A DNA stretch of 64,000 bases, taken from Enterococcus haemoperoxidus ATCC BAA-382. Lineage in GTDB: Bacteria > Bacillota > Bacilli > Lactobacillales > Enterococcaceae. The DNA lies in contig NZ_KE136480.1 of NCBI RefSeq assembly GCF_000407165.1, positions 1,172,619-1,236,618 on the forward strand, given 5' to 3'. This document shows, piece by piece, positions 1 to 7,388 of this stretch. The notes under the pieces are model-generated. The model saw only the letters and a list, made by a program, of their open reading frames with translations. It did not search any database and was not told the DNA's origin. The stretch's first letter is position 1, and the number at the start of each line of letters is the position of its first letter. The position numbers and the translations under genes were made by a program.

Positions 1-491
1 TTTGTTGTGAGTATTCCATGAGCGGAACCTTCTTTTCCATGTGTTAAGATAGACTGGATTTCCAGTGTACTAAGATTTTTTTGCTTTTGGAGGATTGTAT
101 CAATAAACACTTCTCTATCTTCTACAGGAAGTTTGCCTGGAATAATCCAGCGAAACGCGTCAGAAAGTATGGTTTCTAACAGCTGTTGATTTCCTGATGC
201 TGCAGCAATCAAATAATCTCGGATCATTCTTCTTTTTGGCGCATTGTCACAATTTAATGAGCAAATAACGGCAAATTCTGTGTTCGGGATCTCGTCGTTA
301 TCAAAACGATTTTGAAAAGTTAAATTGTGGTCAGCTAAGGTTTGTTCTAAGATCTTGATCGCTTTAGGCCCGACACCGTGCATTTTTGAAAGGGTCGCTT
401 TATCCAACGTGCTAACTTGTTCAATCGTTGTAAAGCCAATCGTTTTAAGTGCGTTTTCGGCAGGTTTGCCAATGTTTGGTAATTTAGTCAT
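1..491 (-). CDS. Helix-hairpin-helix protein with NTF2-like tail (partial)
   Basis: Reading the minus strand from the ATG at 489-491 gives 163 codons without a stop, running off the window start, so the C-terminus is missing. The N-terminus (MTKLPNIGKPAENAL, then KMHGVGPKAIKIL) carries two helix-hairpin-helix turns like those of DNA-binding 'helix-hairpin-helix domain' proteins. The rest (about residues 75-163, including DAFRWIIPGKLP and a GKEGSAHGI segment) resembles a SnoaL/NTF2-like fold. A GGAGG SD lies about 9 nt upstream of the ATG. A TATAAT -10 reads on the minus strand at 534-529. The function is unknown; nucleic-acid binding is inferred from the hairpins only. Confidence 0.7.
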   Translation of the reverse strand, partial: MTKLPNIGKPAENALKTIGFTTIEQVSTLDKATLSKMHGVGPKAIKILEQTLADHNLTFQNRFDNDEIPNTEFAVICSLNCDNAPKRRMIRDYLIAAASGNQQLLETILSDAFRWIIPGKLPVEDREVFIDTILQKQKNLSTLEIQSILTHGKEGSAHGILTT

Positions 492-691
492 CCAAGTTGC
501 CTCCATCCTTGATTTAGTCCTATTTCCTATTATAAAGCTATACACTTAGGTTTGGAAATGATCATGTTTGAGGTAAAACGACTACAGTGCAAAAATCATT
601 GACTACTGTTGTTGTATTAACACGATATAAACGAAACCTGTAGTTGTTCATAAATAGCTACGACGATAAATCGACCTTATTTTATTTGGAT

Positions 692-720
692 TTGACTATT
701 TTTCTGCAAAATGGTAGAGT
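692..720 (+). promoter_or_regulatory. Promoter of the ABC-F leader
   Basis: TTGACT (692-697), a 17-nt spacer and TAGAGT (715-720). It sits just upstream of the leader-peptide ORF and about 290 nt before the ABC-F start, giving a long 5' leader. The 492-691 stretch before it shows no gene beyond the minus-strand promoter of the partial gene. Confidence 0.6.
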
Positions 721-743
721 AACCCCTGAGGAAGGTGTTTCAA

Positions 744-815
744 ATGTACGTATTATATATTTCAACTCTTAGCTCCCTACAACTTATTTTTGATGAAGTG
801 TTGTATGGAGCTTAA
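744..815 (+). CDS. Putative 23-residue leader peptide of the ABC-F attenuator
   Basis: A short ORF begins at ATG 744 and stops at TAA 813-815. A strong SD (GAGGAAGG, 728-735) lies 8 nt ahead, better than many genes here. The peptide begins MYVLYISTLSSLQ and ends DEVLYGA. Its second half overlaps an imperfect stem-loop (771-812, arms AGCTCCCTACAAC and GTTGTATGGAGCT). This layout (promoter, well-initiated short ORF, alternative hairpins, terminator, then an ABC-F gene) matches ribosome-mediated attenuation known for antibiotic-resistance ABC-F genes. No product is likely to accumulate; the act of translation would be the signal. The role is inferred. Confidence 0.6.
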   Translation: MYVLYISTLSSLQLIFDEVLYGA

Positions 816-928
816 TCGGAAAGCTTATGAGCTTTTCTTATTCATCAGTAAATTTCGTATACTAAAAAAATAGCACATGTTTGCTATGTATTTAGTCTGC
901 TTATTTACTGAAGGATATATAGATTAAA

Positions 929-962
929 AGGCCCTAGACATTTTGTCTATGGGTCTTTTTTG
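929..962 (+). terminator. Intrinsic terminator in the ABC-F leader (attenuator)
   Basis: GGCCCTAGAC pairs with GTCTATGGGTC (one bulged U, one G-U), with an A/T-rich loop and a six-T tract. It lies only about 50 nt before the ABC-F start and downstream of that gene's promoter, so it would act as an attenuator rather than as the end of an upstream gene. Confidence 0.75.
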
Positions 963-1011
963 TATGTTCTTTAGTAAAAATCTAAGAAACCACATGAAAG
1001 AGGAAACGAAA

Positions 1012-2553
1012 ATGGAATTATTACAAGTCAAAGATTTAACCTATGCAGTACCAGATAAACAGCTTTATGAAAATAGCTCATTTACCTTAAGAAGTAATGA
1101 ACATATGGGGATTGTTGGGAAAAATGGTGCAGGGAAAAGTACCTTGTTGAAGATGCTTTTAGGAGACGTATTACCTGATGAAGGCGTGATTACTTGGAAT
1201 CCTGCAGCGACTTTAGGTTATTTAGATCAGTACATCGATATGGACCAATCACTTACGATTAACGAATTTTTAACGTTGGCGTATCAAGAATTATTTAACA
1301 CAGAAAAAGAGATGCTGAAACTATATGAAAAATATGGTGAGTCAGGTGACGATCAATTATTGACGAGAGCGGCAACCTATCAGGAGCAATTAGAAATCAA
1401 AGGATTTTATCAAGTAGAAAATGATATCAATAAAGCGATCACAGGGCTAGGAATCAACGATGCGGATCAGACATTGAGTTCTTTAAGCCGTGGCGATCAA
1501 ATAAAAGTGATTCTAGCGAAATTATTGTTGGAAAAACCTTCTGTTCTGATCTTAGATGAACCAACGAACTATTTAGATCAAGAACATATCGAATGGTTGA
1601 CAGATTATTTAAATGCTTTTGAAAATGCCTTTATTATCGTATCCCATGACACAAACTTTTTGAGCAATATTGCAACCTGTATCTGTGATATTGATTTTGG
1701 TTCCATCAAAAAATACCATAGTAATTACACAGATTTCTTAAAACAAAAAGCGCATTTATCAGAGGCTTACCAAAGTCAATTTGACGCCCAACAAAGAAAA
1801 ATTAAAGAAACCGAAGCCTTTATTCAAAAAAATATCGCTGGTATTAAAACGAAAATGGCTCAAGGAAGAAGAAAGCATTTGGAAAAGATGGATCGACTGA
1901 AAGAACCAGAAAAGAAAATCAAATCGAATTTCTCCTTTAAATTAATGCCCCAAAGTTCACCCAATGTTATGACAATTGATGAACTAACGGTAGGCTACAA
2001 AGAGTCTTTGATTACCGTACGTGATTTACAAATAAAAAAAGGTGAAAAAATAGTGATCACTGGTGCTGATGGTATCGGGAAATCCACATTAGTGAAGACC
2101 CTTCTGTCAGCTATACCAGCGATTTCTGGAAAAGCTCAATTTTCGCCTCAAGTCGTTATTGGCTATCATTCGCAAGAAATCGAATGGGAAAATACTGAAT
2201 GGACACCAATCGAAGCGTTAGCCAATAAATACACGAAGCTTACCTATGAAGATGTTCGTCGTGAATTGGCAAAATGTGGTTTGAAACGTGAAATTGCTTC
2301 AAAAAATCTTTATATGTTGAGTGGTGGCGAACAATCGAAAGTGAAATTGTGTGATTTAACGATGCAGCCAAGCAATTTTCTGATCTTAGATGAGCCAACC
2401 AATCATTTAGATGTCGACTCAAGAAAAGCGCTGCAAGATGCTTTAAAAGCGTTTAGAGGAAGTGTTTTATTAATATCAAACGATGAGGAATTTTACTTAC
2501 CAGTTGCCGATCACGTTTACACCGTTGCAGATAAACATTTTATTAGACAGTGA
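1012..2553 (+). CDS. ABC-F family ATPase (ribosome-associated; possible antibiotic resistance)
   Basis: 513 aa with two ABC domains and no membrane segments, as in ABC-F translation factors that bind the ribosomal E site. Domain 1 has Walker A GKNGAGKS (36-43), Walker B SVLILDEP (177-184) and SHD (211-213). Domain 2 has Walker A GADGIGKS (351-358), LSGGEQ (436-441) and LILDEPTNHLD. A basic linker (about 230-320) joins them. Two oddities: the first signature reads LSRGDQ rather than LSGGQ, and the second H-loop is SND rather than SHD. Start chosen at ATG 1012 because AGAGGA sits 8 nt ahead; the longer frame from TTG 943 begins inside the terminator. The attenuator suggests induction by ribosome-targeting drugs, but the substrate class cannot be read from sequence. 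Confidence 0.85.
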   Translation: MELLQVKDLTYAVPDKQLYENSSFTLRSNEHMGIVGKNGAGKSTLLKMLLGDVLPDEGVITWNPAATLGYLDQYIDMDQSLTINEFLTLAYQELFNTEKEMLKLYEKYGESGDDQLLTRAATYQEQLEIKGFYQVENDINKAITGLGINDADQTLSSLSRGDQIKVILAKLLLEKPSVLILDEPTNYLDQEHIEWLTDYLNAFENAFIIVSHDTNFLSNIATCICDIDFGSIKKYHSNYTDFLKQKAHLSEAYQSQFDAQQRKIKETEAFIQKNIAGIKTKMAQGRRKHLEKMDRLKEPEKKIKSNFSFKLMPQSSPNVMTIDELTVGYKESLITVRDLQIKKGEKIVITGADGIGKSTLVKTLLSAIPAISGKAQFSPQVVIGYHSQEIEWENTEWTPIEALANKYTKLTYEDVRRELAKCGLKREIASKNLYMLSGGEQSKVKLCDLTMQPSNFLILDEPTNHLDVDSRKALQDALKAFRGSVLLISNDEEFYLPVADHVYTVADKHFIRQ

Positions 2554-2564
2554 GGCGATTGGTG

Positions 2565-2942
2565 ATGGGATTGACAAGTATTAATAACGCCCGTATGTAT
2601 CAGCTTCTGTCAGTAGGACAAGCACAAGAAGTTTTAGAAAGTCAGTTGGCTGAACGGATTTTGATTGTTGGCAGTGGTGTTTTAGAATGCATGATCGCGA
2701 TTGAGTTAGCTGAGCAAGGGAAAGAAATCACGCTTGTTGAAAAAACAGATGAGTTACTTTTAGATTGTCTAGACACTCCGAAAAGAGTAGAGCTTTTGAA
2801 AAAATTAGAGTATTTGGTTGTGACCATTTTTTTAGAGACTTCTGTGAGCAAGGTTTTGGAAAATCAAGTATGTCTCTGTAGCCAAGAAGGTTTTGAGACC
2901 TTTCTCGACATTGATAATATGATTGTTCCTAAAAAACTATGA
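2565..2942 (+). pseudogene. Remnant of an NAD(P)/FAD-dependent oxidoreductase
   Basis: About 125 aa. Residues RILIVGSGVLECMIAIELA followed by EQGKEITLVEKTDELL form a Rossmann nucleotide-binding start like that in the C-terminal NAD(P) domain of NADH:flavin oxidoreductase / dienoyl-CoA-reductase-type enzymes. Such enzymes are normally 400-650 aa, and neither the flavin barrel nor the rest of the pyridine-nucleotide domain is present. Start at ATG 2565 has GAGG 9 nt ahead; a GTG at 2550 overlaps the ABC-F stop. It is probably a decayed fragment, still open in frame, possibly translated by coupling to the ABC-F gene. Confidence 0.6.
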
Positions 2943-2998
2943 ATATTTTTAAAATCGTTTATAGTTAAAGAAACAAAGTAAATAAAAGGAGAACAATT

Positions 2999-3826
2999 AT
3001 GTTTATACCGATAGAAGAAGTCCCGTTTCAACAAGTTGTAGAAACCTGGAATCAAGGTTTTAGTGATTATCTATTACCAATTCATGTCGATCAAGAGGCC
3101 TTAGAGCGAAGAATTCAATCATTTAACCTTTCAAAAAAACTCTCAGCTGTATTTTCTGTTGATGGAGAATTTGCTGGTATCATTTTATTAGGGATCCAAA
3201 CGTTTCAAGAAACAAAAGTGATGTGGGTTGGCGGTATGGCTGTAGTTCCTAACTATCGCAGAAGTAAAGTTGCATCTAAATTGATCGATTACGCAGAAAG
3301 TTTAGCAATAGAAAATCAATGTGATCATCTGATTCTTGAAGTGATTGCAACGAACGAGCGTGCCAAGCAATTATACGAAGCAAAAGGGTTTCAACGTGTA
3401 AACGAGCTGGCAGTAGGCGAAATTATGTTTCCGACCGTAAGTAGCGAAAAAAACGAATTTCATTTTAAATCAGTTTCTTCTAAAGAAGTTGCAGGAATCG
3501 AGAAGCAATGGACACCTTGGCAAAATCGCTCTGTTTTTTCAGATAGAAACTATGAATTCTATCAAGAAAAATCGAAAATTGGTTCAATTAGTTTCAATTT
3601 AGCTGAAGAATCTGATGAAAAAGTGTTAATCATCAAACAATTACATTTGCTAAAGATTGAAGATCGATCATTAATATTGGATATGCTGCTCACATTAAAA
3701 GAACAAGAACATTGTGACACCGTCAAATTAGCTAATTTTGATATGGAAATGCCTGTTTATGCTGAGCTTGAAAAAATAGGTGTTGCATTACAGCTCACAC
3801 AATTTCAGTTAGCAAAAAAATGCTAA
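2999..3826 (+). CDS. GNAT-family N-acetyltransferase
   Basis: 275 aa. The GNAT core is at about residues 55-140: GGMAVVPNYRRSKVASKLI is the beta4/acetyl-CoA pyrophosphate-binding loop (a variant of RxxGxG/A) and LEVIATNERAKQLYEAKGF is the usual GNAT helix/beta5 end. The N-terminal ~50 residues (FQQVVETWNQGFSDY) resemble two-domain acetyltransferases with a short lead-in, and about 120 further residues follow the core. AAAGGAG lies upstream at about 2987-2993. It is followed by a strong terminator, so transcription probably ends here. The acetyl acceptor is unknown. Confidence 0.8.
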   Translation: MFIPIEEVPFQQVVETWNQGFSDYLLPIHVDQEALERRIQSFNLSKKLSAVFSVDGEFAGIILLGIQTFQETKVMWVGGMAVVPNYRRSKVASKLIDYAESLAIENQCDHLILEVIATNERAKQLYEAKGFQRVNELAVGEIMFPTVSSEKNEFHFKSVSSKEVAGIEKQWTPWQNRSVFSDRNYEFYQEKSKIGSISFNLAEESDEKVLIIKQLHLLKIEDRSLILDMLLTLKEQEHCDTVKLANFDMEMPVYAELEKIGVALQLTQFQLAKKC

Positions 3827-3863
3827 AGAAGGAACAAACTATCTATTTTGAATGAAAAAAAGG

Positions 3864-3907
3864 GCTGTTGCATTCGTTTATCCAAATGATTGTAGCAGCG
3901 TTTTTTT
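3864..3907 (+). terminator. Intrinsic terminator after GNAT gene
   Basis: GCTGTTGCA pairs imperfectly with TGTAGCAGC around an A/T-rich loop and is followed by seven Ts. Confidence 0.7.
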
Positions 3908-3954
3908 GCTTGCTCTTTTTATAGAAACGTTACTAAATAGCATTAAATCAATAA

Positions 3955-4013
3955 GCAACGTACCGTTGCAGTAGTCTTTATTGTATAATTAAATAATGCA
4001 ACGTATTTATGCG
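3955..4013 (+). promoter_or_regulatory. Promoter and dyad operators before XRE regulator
   Basis: A TATAAT -10 (3984-3989) is flanked by two dyads. Upstream is GCAACG-TAC-CGTTGC (3955-3969), a perfect 6-bp inverted repeat. Downstream is AACGTATTTATGCGTT (about 4000-4015), imperfect. Both share AACGTA/CGTT half-sites. Their position around the -10 fits autoregulation by the XRE protein encoded next; that link is an inference. Confidence 0.5.
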
Positions 4014-4050
4014 TTAAAAAGGATAGACGTTAGAAAAGGAGTGGCTTATA

Positions 4051-4866
4051 GTGACTGTAGAAATTGGCAAACAAATTAAAAAGTTCCGTCAAGAACAACA
4101 AATCTCGCAACAGGATTTAGCAGACTATTTGAACATTTCACGTCAAACGATTTCTAAATGGGAGCTGGGAAAAAGTCTTCCGGATTTGGAAAACGTTGTG
4201 AGGCTTTCTGAGTACTTCAAGATTAGTGTGGATGTTTTATTAGGACGTAAAAAGCCTGGTTTCTTTAGAGGACTGTTCGATGGAAAAGAAAGAAGGCAAA
4301 GTCACATGGATCAAAAGAAAGAAGAAATAAATAGTACGGTTTTCTATAGCGCCTATGCACCAGACATCAAACTGCTATTTTCAGAGGGAAAACGAGTGAA
4401 TACATTTATAAAAATTGAAGATGATGTTTTTCCTCAAGCCACGTTTTCAAAATTGATGGGGTATGCAAATTGCTTATGCTGTTTTAAGGGGGAGACGGTC
4501 TCAATCGATCAGATAGGAAAGTTCAAATTTGCTGTAAATATCCCAGTAGAACATCCAATAGCTACATTTTCGCTACATGATATAGTGGAAATAAATCTGC
4601 AATTTGGTAAATATTTTCGGAATGTTGGCGGGAATTACGTGACGTTGATCGATATTATAACGAAAGAGCAAAGCTATTACTTGTGGGGAGAATCTTTAAA
4701 AGTTGCACATGCGTTTTGGCACCACGATATATTTTCTTCAGTGCAGATCAATATAGATAAAGCATTCCAAAAAGCGTTAAATCTAGAAAATGAAGATGAG
4801 GCTGTTGAAGCAATTCGTGATCAGGCGGAAAATATTCCATTGTTTTATGGAAAAGTGAACGGATAA
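4051..4866 (+). CDS. XRE-family transcriptional regulator with unknown C-terminal domain
   Basis: 271 aa from GTG 4051, with AAAAGGAG (4034-4041) 9 nt ahead. Residues 6-62 are a clear Cro/CI helix-turn-helix (IKKFRQEQQISQQDLADYL, then SRQTISKWELGKSLPD), of the type common in Firmicute regulators with C-terminal sensor or effector domains. The remaining ~190 residues include FYSAYAPDIKLLF and a part rich in aromatic residues (HAFWHHDIFSSVQINIDKAF). I do not recognise this region. It looks soluble with no membrane helices. It stands alone between two terminators, so its targets are not evident beyond the likely operators in its own promoter. Confidence 0.8.
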   Translation: MTVEIGKQIKKFRQEQQISQQDLADYLNISRQTISKWELGKSLPDLENVVRLSEYFKISVDVLLGRKKPGFFRGLFDGKERRQSHMDQKKEEINSTVFYSAYAPDIKLLFSEGKRVNTFIKIEDDVFPQATFSKLMGYANCLCCFKGETVSIDQIGKFKFAVNIPVEHPIATFSLHDIVEINLQFGKYFRNVGGNYVTLIDIITKEQSYYLWGESLKVAHAFWHHDIFSSVQINIDKAFQKALNLENEDEAVEAIRDQAENIPLFYGKVNG

Positions 4867-4891
4867 AAAGATTTCTATAGTGCTTATTGTG

Positions 4892-4938
4892 CGATTAGGA
4901 GAAGACTCGAAGAGTTATCTCCTAATCGTTTTTTTTTG
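4892..4938 (+). terminator. Intrinsic terminator after XRE gene
   Basis: Perfect 11-bp stem CGATTAGGAGA/TCTCCTAATCG with a 15-nt loop and an eight-T tract. Confidence 0.9.
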
Positions 4939-4952
4939 TTTAAAAATACTTC

Positions 4953-4983
4953 TTGACGCGTTATACTATGTATTGTATAGTAA
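4953..4983 (+). promoter_or_regulatory. padR promoter with overlapping PadR-type operator
   Basis: TTGACG (4953-4958), 17-nt spacer, TATAGT (4976-4981). The spacer and -10 contain an inverted repeat, ACTAT(G) ... (G)TATAGT (4965-4981). An A/T-rich dyad overlapping the promoter of a padR gene is typical of autorepression. Confidence 0.65.
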
Positions 4984-5003
4984 TGTGTAACAGGAGGTAT
5001 ATT

Positions 5004-5321
5004 ATGGATTCACAATTAAAAAAAGGCTTGCTGGAATATTGTATTTTAGCCATTTTAAAGAAATCTGATTCCTACGGTTATCAAATCATCAAAGATTTAT
5101 CAGATGTGATAACAATGTCAGAATCAACATTATATCCAATCTTAAAACGGTTAGAAACAAAGGAAGAATTAGAAACATATTCAATGGAACATAATAGTCG
5201 CTTAAGAAAATATTATCGAATCACAGATACCGGTAGAGATAAGATCAAAGAGTTTATCCAAGAATGGGACGAAGTAATGAAAGTATATCACTTTATTGAA
5301 ATGGGGGAGAAAGATGAATAA
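5004..5321 (+). CDS. PadR-family transcriptional regulator
   Basis: 105 aa. Start at ATG 5004 chosen because AGGAGG (4992-4997) is 6 nt ahead; the longer frame starts inside the promoter. It has the PadR winged helix with KGLLEYCILAILKKSDSYGY at the N-terminus, SESTLYPILKRLE as recognition helix and YYRITDTGRDKI as wing. The short length, without the long C-terminal helical domain, is the PadR subfamily-2 type. It overlaps the next gene by 8 nt and forms a padR-DUF1700-small membrane protein operon. In Firmicutes this pairing often controls membrane or envelope stress modules. The ligand is unknown. Confidence 0.88.
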   Translation: MDSQLKKGLLEYCILAILKKSDSYGYQIIKDLSDVITMSESTLYPILKRLETKEELETYSMEHNSRLRKYYRITDTGRDKIKEFIQEWDEVMKVYHFIEMGEKDE

Positions 5322-5901
5322 ACAATCGTTTTTGTACCAATTAAAAGAAGGGTTGATTCGTTTGGACGAAGCGGAAAAAGAACAATTTATCCGCTATTAT
5401 GATGAACTGATCGAAGATTATATAGAAGATGGTGCAAGTGAAGCACAAGCTGTAAAAAAACTAGGGAAGCCATCGGTCATAGCTAGTAAAATTTTGGAAG
5501 AGGCATTTGAAGAAGGAAATATTACGCCGAAAAAAACGCTCAGCCCGTTACTTGTGCTGTTGCTCGTTCTTGGCTTTCCTTTATGGGGTAGTCTTTTAAT
5601 CGCTGTAATTGCGCTTGTTGCATCTGCTTATGTGGTTATATGGTGTCTTCCTTTTTCGACTGGAGTGTTTGCAGTGGCTGGGTTGATTGCGTCCGTTTTT
5701 AGTATGTTTGCTAGTTTTTTTGCACTACAAGATGGTATTTATATTGCAGTCACGCAGTTAGGTGTTGGCGTTTTAGTATTGGGATTAGCCATACTGAGCG
5801 GGCTGTTAACGATTTTGATGGCAAACTATTTCATCAAAATTTCAAGAAGCTTTTCAAATAAAGTTTTCCGTCTGATTCGGGTTAAGGAGTTGTTATTATG
5901 A
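5314..5901 (+). CDS. DUF1700-domain membrane protein
   Basis: 195 aa from ATG 5314 (GGGGGAG 5 nt ahead, overlapping padR). The N-terminal ~70 residues form the DUF1700/HAAS-type cytosolic helix bundle (FLYQLKEGLIRLDEAEKEQF, then YYDELIEDYIEDGASEAQAV and LGKPSVIASKIL). Three or four hydrophobic helices follow (about 78-180). Proteins of this architecture are nearly always encoded beside a PadR regulator, as here, and are thought to be partners or sensors in that regulatory unit. Its stop overlaps the ATG of the next small gene (ATGA), so translation is coupled. Confidence 0.85.
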   Translation: MNKQSFLYQLKEGLIRLDEAEKEQFIRYYDELIEDYIEDGASEAQAVKKLGKPSVIASKILEEAFEEGNITPKKTLSPLLVLLLVLGFPLWGSLLIAVIALVASAYVVIWCLPFSTGVFAVAGLIASVFSMFASFFALQDGIYIAVTQLGVGVLVLGLAILSGLLTILMANYFIKISRSFSNKVFRLIRVKELLL

Positions 5902-6053
5902 TGAATAAAAAAAACATATTTCGGCTGGGGATTGGATTGACTGTAATCGGTTTGATCATTACATTAGTGGGCTTCACAATGGCAGGATGGCAAATGGATA
6001 AGTACCACGAAGAAGCACCAATATCTTGGTATCGAACAGTTCGGTTCAATTAA
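5898..6053 (+). CDS. Small membrane protein, possibly truncated DUF4097-type partner
   Basis: A 51-aa ORF, ATG 5898 overlapping the DUF1700 stop, with AAGGAG 8 nt ahead, so it is well placed for translation. The peptide has a basic N-terminus (MMNKKNIFRLG), one membrane helix (IGLTVIGLIITLVGFTMAG) and a short tail ending WYRTVRFN. In many padR-DUF1700 operons the third gene is a DUF4097 beta-strand protein whose first ~45 residues look like this. The beta domain is absent here, so this could be a natural short form or a gene cut by an early stop. I found no continuing homology after the stop. Confidence 0.6.
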   Translation: MMNKKNIFRLGIGLTVIGLIITLVGFTMAGWQMDKYHEEAPISWYRTVRFN

Positions 6054-6176
6054 AAGGATAGAAGCATTTTCTAGGGGAATTCCTGGCGATGTTTCTATTT
6101 TTATATAAGTAAGAGTTATTTCTAAAATAACGATACAAAAATCAGCCTCAGTACCGATAAATTTTAAAATAGGCTT

Positions 6177-6185
6177 TGTTATAAT
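6177..6185 (+). promoter_or_regulatory. Extended -10 promoter of membrane acyltransferase gene
   Basis: TGTTATAAT is a perfect extended -10 with no good -35. It lies 29 nt before the start codon at 6214. Confidence 0.5.
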
Positions 6186-6213
6186 AAAAACTAAGAAAAG
6201 GTGTTAGGAAGTC

Positions 6214-7317
6214 ATGATTGGTATGGGGGTGAAAAGTATCGACAGATTCGCGAAAGAAAAGCAGCTGAGTACTAAAGGGATCGATTTAGTTAAATATGCG
6301 GCAGCAATTTTAGTTATTTGTTTTCATTGTGAAAGTGTTTTTCAAGATCCGGCAATCGGTCACTTATTTAAAAATGTTTTGTGCCGGGTTGCGGTTCCTT
6401 ATTTTTTGATTTCAACTAGTTACTTTGTTAAAAGAGGACAGAATCAATCATCTGATTACATAAAACAGTATATTAAGTCATTGGTGAAATCTTATTTGTT
6501 TTGGAGTCTGATTTATTTGCCGGTTGGGTTTACGTGGATTCAGCAAAATTATTCTCTTAGCCCTATGCTATATCCAGTCGCTTTGGTAGCCGGATTATTT
6601 TATACAGGAACTTATTATCATCTTTGGTACATTCCAGCTGCAATTTTCGGAATCATTTGTGTCCAGTGGCTGCTCAAAAAAACTGGCTATGTGGTTTTGT
6701 TTAGTTTAGCTCTACTTATGTATGCGTTTGGTTCGTTGGAAACCTATTATGCTTATATTGGAAATGAACAGTTGAAAGTCTTTTTTGATCAGTATATGGG
6801 AGTATTTGTCACAACTCGTAACGGCTTGTTTTTTGCATTGATCTTTGTGGTGATTGGCTTCTTCTTATGGGATTATCATGAAAAGATTGTGAACTACCAA
6901 AGATACTTAGGCGGGCTTTTAGTCCTGATGGGAATCTTTTTAGTAGGCGAAGGAATTATTGTTTACTCAAACGTTGGAATCGATAAGAATTTTATGTGGA
7001 TGCTCGTTCCTTTCACTGGTTGCCTTTTTAGCTGGAGTTTATTTGTGAAGGTGGAGAAGAAAATCAATGTAAAACGGTTGCGAGAGTTAGGTAAATATTA
7101 TTTTTTTGTCCATCCATTATGTATTTTGTGGGCAGCTAATTTAGTGCATAGTTATGAATTTTTTGCCAATAGTTGGCTGCAGCTGATCGTGACGTTACTG
7201 GCTACGCATCTATTAAGCTCACTAATAATCACGGTGACTGAGCAATTACCTTGCTACTATTTTGATTTACAACTTATGCTAAAAGTAAATAGTCGCTATA
7301 TCCAAAATCTTATTTAA
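6214..7317 (+). CDS. Acyltransferase-3 family membrane protein
   Basis: 367 aa with about ten hydrophobic helices. The N-terminus KGIDLVKYAAAILVICFHC matches the acyltransferase_3 family start (GIDxLRxxAxxxVxxxH), here in the variant seen in the membrane part of VanT-like and other enterococcal acyltransferases. RVAVPYFLISTSYFV and YHLWYIPAAIFG are the further family hallmarks (the latter the W-Y-hxx-hh motif). There is no SGNH domain, so it is not OatA-like in full. It probably acetylates or acylates a cell-surface carbohydrate or wall component. Monocistronic between an extended -10 promoter and a bidirectional terminator. Confidence 0.8.
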   Translation: MIGMGVKSIDRFAKEKQLSTKGIDLVKYAAAILVICFHCESVFQDPAIGHLFKNVLCRVAVPYFLISTSYFVKRGQNQSSDYIKQYIKSLVKSYLFWSLIYLPVGFTWIQQNYSLSPMLYPVALVAGLFYTGTYYHLWYIPAAIFGIICVQWLLKKTGYVVLFSLALLMYAFGSLETYYAYIGNEQLKVFFDQYMGVFVTTRNGLFFALIFVVIGFFLWDYHEKIVNYQRYLGGLLVLMGIFLVGEGIIVYSNVGIDKNFMWMLVPFTGCLFSWSLFVKVEKKINVKRLRELGKYYFFVHPLCILWAANLVHSYEFFANSWLQLIVTLLATHLLSSLIITVTEQLPCYYFDLQLMLKVNSRYIQNLI

Positions 7318-7331
7318 TACTCGATGATGAA

Positions 7332-7388
7332 ATGAAAAAGTGAGGCTGGGAGTAGATTTTTTTACCTTCTCCCAGCTTCATTTTTTTT
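7332..7388. terminator. Bidirectional terminator between acyltransferase gene and fabI
   Basis: GAGGCTGGGAG (7342-7352) pairs with CTCCCAGCTTC (7369-7379). A-rich sequence precedes it and eight Ts follow, so it can serve the convergent genes on both strands. Confidence 0.85.

Larger units (their letters stand above)
721..1011 (+). promoter_or_regulatory. Structured leader with transcription attenuator upstream of ABC-F gene
   Basis: After the leader ORF come a perfect small hairpin (AAAGCT/AGCTTT around 820-836) and a long composite stem-loop at 845-911. The outer arms of the latter are TCAGTAAAT and ATTTACTGA, the middle arms ACTAAA/TTTAGT and the inner arms ATAGCA/TGCTAT. An intrinsic terminator follows at 931-962. 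The hairpins fall between promoter and gene, so readthrough must be controlled. I could not identify a clear antiterminator pairing partner for the terminator arm. Confidence 0.6.

Noticed and set aside
325..549. 74-codon plus-strand ORF
   Set aside because: It is the antisense of the partial helix-hairpin-helix gene on the minus strand, which has an SD, a promoter and family motifs.
943..1011. 23 extra N-terminal codons of the ABC-F protein
   Set aside because: They start at TTG inside the terminator hairpin without an SD; ATG 1012 has a good SD and matches the usual ABC-F start.
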